Below are positions 59,880 through 64,000 of a stretch of 64,000 nucleotides of DNA, one piece after another. The position numbers and the translations under genes were made by a program. The stretch comes from Pisaster brevispinus (Eukaryota > Echinodermata > Asteroidea > Forcipulatida > Asteriidae), in NCBI GenBank assembly GCA_023634235.1, contig JAMKCF010000019.1, positions 7,071,947-7,135,946 on the forward strand, read 5' to 3'. The notes beneath the pieces are model-generated. The model made no database searches. It was not told the DNA's origin and saw nothing but the letters and a program-made list of their open reading frames with translations. The stretch's first letter is position 1, and every line of letters begins with the position of its first letter.

Positions 59880-60140
59880 CTAATGAAAGTGGGGGAAAAT
59901 TACAAGTCACTAAACCAATTTTTTCATAAACGAATTCTCTTCAAAAGAATGTGGTTTTAGATTTAAAGGGATAACCCAATAATCAATCTGATAAACGTTT
60001 CTGCAGTATTATCTCAAAAACGCTACCACCTTTTGAAATAACTTTTTTTACAGGTTAGTTTTATTGTTTAAATCTACATTTATACAGGTTTAAAAAATCG
60101 AATTGTTCCAAAAAACAAAGGTACATTTTGCCTTTAACTT
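59880..60140. mobile_element. ~390-bp MITE, copy 2 (partial)
   Basis: Shares TCTTCAAAAGAATGTGGTTT, ATCTCAAAAACGCTACCACC and CAGGTTAGTTTTATTGT with the copy at 27180. The central part is shortened. Confidence 0.6.
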
Positions 60141-60201
60141 CAACAGTTACTGAGAATAATTAAAGTGCATGGCTTTTGTGCATGGTTTTTGTGTGTGTTA
60201 A

Positions 60202-60698
60202 CTCTTCGTGACACCATCAAAAAAAATCACACCATTTCGCCATCATGCCTTACTTGTTGAGTAACAGTTTGATTTTAGCGTGTAATACATTTCTGTGAAG
60301 AACCAAACCACTTTTAAATCACCCAATCACAGCATTAGATATAGACCCTTTTGACTAAATAAAATCAATTCAAGCAAAATTGCATTTTGAGATGAGCCCA
60401 CATGTCTCTTTCTGCTCAATCAACCATTTCTTTGACTAACGCCCTTTATTTACACAACTTAGCAAGGCTGAGTAATTGCTGTACAATTCCTATGGGAATT
60501 CGTGGAGAGCCGGTCAATGTTGGATTGTGTTAGTTAAAAACAAACCCCGGGTAGTGATAAGACATTTGGCATGCTATTTGGCTAGGTGCAGTTGTAGAAC
60601 TTGTAATTTTTTAGATTAAAAAAAAAAAAAAATGGCGGACTAATTACTTTTTAATTAAAAACTGTTACTCAATAAGTGAGCGATGGTGTCACGGATGG
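60202..60698. mobile_element. MITE with TTAA flanks
   Basis: TTAA at 60198-60201 and 60699-60702 bounds inverted ends CTCTTCGTGACACCATC and, complemented, CCATCCGTGACACCATC; both arms continue to TTGAGTAACAGTTT. TTAA is the target of piggyBac and Kolobok elements. About 500 bp, no transposase. Confidence 0.7.
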
Positions 60699-61609
60699 TT
60701 AAATCCTGCTAGGATAAAGTTATCAATTATACTTTAATCATAGGCAGGGTAGCTGGAGTCATTAGTTAGAAGGAGGTATGGGTCTCTATTGGGTCAACCT
60801 GTTTTAAATTGGATAGTTTTAAAAACAAAAAGAGGGTGAAAGGTTCTCTGGTTGAAGCAATGATATTTTGTATTTTTTAAATCTAGTAACACTATACAAA
60901 ATAAATTACACTTTGTCATACTCACATATTTGATCACAAACTTGATTTATTTATAGCAAGTTATGAAATATATATAACAAGACTTCCGTATTGCAAATAT
61001 ACACATATAGATACATCGTTGTATTTAGGGGCGATTATTTCCATATATTCACAACAGCCCTCAGTAATTCCCTGATGATCAGAAACAAAAATCTACTCAA
61101 CTTTCCGGGTCAGGAGGACACCCAAATGTCAGTTTTTGATTCAGATTATGTGTTATGGACAGTATCAGTTATCATAGGAGAGTATTTCAAGTGCGTGTGG
61201 GCGTGGAATTAAACTGACTGTCAAAACCGGGATAAGCCTATTATAAGTCGGCCTAAGTCCGTCAAGTTCTAGAAACCGATTATAAAGGAAAACTTGCTGT
61301 CAAAGTATACTCAAAATGAAGACTTGTACCAGATTAATGTTCACGCTAAAAAAACATGAGAGCATCATCAGGTAAGACACTTTCATTCACCGCAAAAGGT
61401 ATCTTATACATCGGGGGTGGATAATGTGACACCGCCGACACTGTGATGATTACCAGTAGGCCCACCGCCAAAACTTTAAAGTAATTTATTTGAATAACTT
61501 TATCGAAATTCAAGATTTTAGTGGTACATAACATCGTGCCGGGTCGTGTCACACATAACTACCAAATCAATCATATTAAAACACAAGAATTTTACAAAGT
61601 TGAAGCGAG

Positions 61610-61995
61610 GGTATAGGCCCTACCTTTGGTAATTACTCAAAAAGTAAATGACCATAACAACTTACTCGGTAAGAAGCACTGTAGCTGTTGATCATGTATA
61701 ACATTTTGAGAAATGATTCCCTTCTAAGGAATGTGGTTTAAGAGAAAGGTATTCAAAAACTAATAATAATATAAGAAACGTTTTATGCAGAAACGTTTCT
61801 CAGACTCTGTATTCCAATTAGGGATTATTCTTCCTGCGTGGACATATAAACCACTTCAGATTTTCGGCGATACTTCAAAAACGCTACAACCTTTTGAAAC
61901 AAAATTTTCGCAGGTTATTTTTTGTATTATCAACATTCGTACAGGATTAAAACAATCAAACGGTTCCAACCAAGGGTATATTTTGCCTTGTTAAG
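61610..61995. mobile_element. ~390-bp MITE, copy 3
   Basis: CTACCTTTGGTAATTACTCA, CACTGTAGCTGTTGATCATG, GAAACGTTTCTCAGACTCTG, CACAGG/CGCAGG and ACGGTTCCAA occur in the order of the 27180 copy. Confidence 0.65.
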
Positions 61996-64000
61996 TATTA
62001 AATTGTATCCTTAAAGACAAATCAGTTATCTGTTTTGGTTTAAGTCTTCCAAGTAACGAATAAAGCGTATGCAAAGGAAAGTTGTATACAACATATTGAT
62101 ATAATAGGCACAGTAAGTTCGTCATGTATACTTTACAGTAATTTTCAATTAAATGCAGACAAATAATGGTAACTTATTGGTACTTGTTTTAAAAATCATT
62201 TACAAAAGGAATGTTGACTAATTTATAATGATTTTAACATAACGCCGTGTGAATAAGCCTTCCAAATACAATGTTAAAGTTGTCATTCATGAACATAACG
62301 CTGTTAATTTATGGAGAGGTAAATGGTTTAGGTGTATGTGTTTGTTTGTTGTGGCGTTGGTTTATTTATTTGGGCTTTTATGCCGAATGGATGCAATATA
62401 TGCAAGGAAATCAGGTCCTTTCTGCATTGTCATCTCGTGCATAATAATATAGTGATGGTTTAACCTCGTCTGGGTAGTAGAGAACCCGGCGAAAACTGAG
62501 ATATCCAACAACACATTGATCCAAGTCTTGGGATAAAGACCAGGGCAACAAGCCTGTCGAAACGTCAACAGTACATATAATAACTTTGTCATCGGAGCAA
62601 CCACAGCAGATAAACCACATAAAGCACTATATGAGAGATTATCCACATGGTTCACCGTAAACTACAAACGATATACTGTGATTTCAACTTCATGATTGAG
62701 GTCCCAACGGAGGCTGACATTCACACTGTAGAAATCCGTCCAGAACTCTTCACAAGAATATCTTAGGAAAATGAACATGACGGGGTGAATGGACTGCTTG
62801 TGAACTGTGTATAAATACTTTCACGACAGAGATGGGGGATGCATTAATATTAAATGAGAAAAAATTGATCCATATAACAACAAATCACATTAAGCGTTCG
62901 TTGCTCTCGGTGCCACCTCGAGGCTGAATGGAGCGAAATGTCACGGATAACTTAATTAAAATCATCTTGAAATCGATACCGCAAATCATCTGCAGCTTTT
63001 TTAGTTCTTGTGTCTAATCAATTATGTGGAGTGCCGTACACTAAAGGGCTCGGTACAATCGGTAACAATACCCTTAACTTCGGACATAATCGATTCTTGA
63101 TGGCCCTTAGTTCTGCTTGAAATTTGACGAATTAAAGAAAAACGACTCAGTTATCTATGGCAACATTTAAAACGATGCCCGGGGCGGTAAAATCAACTTT
63201 AAAAGCGTTATACAAGGTATAACAAATCATATTACCCAATGGCACTCTCTATGTGTTATATCATTGTTGTTTGTACAGGTGATTGTTTTTTAGAAACCAG
63301 ATGATTTTGACTGATTCTAACCTCCCCCAGAATGAGTCATTCAAAACACAACGTCTGGCACGAATGCATTATAATTTATCAAGGGTATACCTCTACTGTT
63401 ACAAACACCTTCGACAAACGGCTTTACATCCCGGGAAATAATACACACAAATGTAAATGTCACAAGATGTTTGCTAAAGCATTATTACGTTGGCCTTTTG
63501 TGGTTTCCAAGCCATTCAGCAGATGGGTTCATTTTAATGAGCAGACGTTTTCGAAGGGGAAAAAAGCATTGAAAGAAAGAAAGAAATCGGTTACCAGCCA
63601 TCATACCAATGTGTATTATGGCACGGTTCTCGGATTCATAGTGGATCGCCATCTTTACACTTCCAGCAATGTAGTGCTAGGCGAGGGGTAAAACAAATAT
63701 AAGTTAACCCAATCTTGATATTTTGAAACACTGAAAAATTATTTCCCGCCTTTCTTCCATGAGTAGTCCCAGGAGACAATACATTTATGGCGAGATGATT
63801 AAAATAGATAGATGAAGCGCCCTCAGGCGATGCCATCACAATTCAGCTTTTGAACAAAAAATTACGCTTCAGACAGACGTCGGGTTCTTTGAATGATGCA
63901 CCTCAATTGTTTGGCCTGACACGATGCTCCGTTGCCTGCATATTTACATCGAGGTCTTGCATGTACGAGATAGCCTCGAGGTTACACAATCCTCTGTCTC
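61996..64000. other. Intergenic DNA, no gene recognised
   Basis: The longest frame (63332-63691, plus, 119 residues) has no recognisable domain and biased Lys/Ser/His content. 62520-62580 has AACAAGCCTGTCGAAACGTC, a phrase I associate loosely with the 3' ends of some retroelements, but nothing coding nearby supports it. Confidence 0.35.

Noticed and set aside
62450..62660. Penelope-like or LINE 3' end
   Set aside because: Only one short phrase (CCTGTCGAAACGTC) suggests it; no reverse transcriptase or second copy in the window.
63332..63691. 119-residue frame as a new gene
   Set aside because: No recognisable domain, no supporting exons or clear promoter; length is within chance expectation for AT-rich DNA with long gaps.

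Overview
The window is animal nuclear DNA: AT-rich, with split genes that use GT-AG introns and with dense short transposons, minisatellites and SINEs between exons. Three conserved housekeeping genes can be assembled exon by exon with consistent splice phases. Gene content and the style of the repeats suggest a marine deuterostome invertebrate. I favour an echinoderm, perhaps a sea star, but this rests on impression, not on a search.

Layout. (1) 3806-13773, minus strand: RCE1, the CAAX prenyl endopeptidase of the ER membrane (9 coding exons, about 302 residues). (2) 14459-38635, plus strand: TXNDC16/ERp90, an ER-lumen thioredoxin-like protein (18 coding exons, about 829 residues). It is head-to-head with RCE1; the two start codons are 685 bp apart, so a bidirectional promoter is likely. 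(3) 42048-58025, minus strand: SARS2, mitochondrial seryl-tRNA synthetase (11 coding exons, about 488 residues). It is tail-to-tail with TXNDC16. A likely SARS2 promoter element (YY1-type) lies near 58.78 kb. 1-3.8 kb and 58.8-64 kb hold no gene that I recognise, only repeats and unremarkable AT-rich DNA.

The unusual material lies in introns and flanks. It includes a ~4.25 kb near-complete palindrome that fills SARS2 intron 10; clusters of the self-complementary 10-mer GCAAGCTTGC on both sides of a foldback element whose arms are tandem repeats and which has an 8-bp target duplication (TXNDC16 intron 4); a ~20-copy 70-bp VNTR and a 9-copy 67/68-bp minisatellite in SARS2 introns; a ~380-bp G-rich purine tract; and many non-autonomous DNA transposons, several with visible target-site duplications (9 bp Mutator-like, 8 bp hAT-like, TA mariner/pogo-like, TTAA piggyBac/Kolobok-like, TAA Harbinger-like). 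Two RCE1 introns carry nested insertions. The two ER genes have no evident shared pathway with SARS2; the linkage looks like ordinary housekeeping-gene packing. I see no prokaryote-style gene cluster or defence system.
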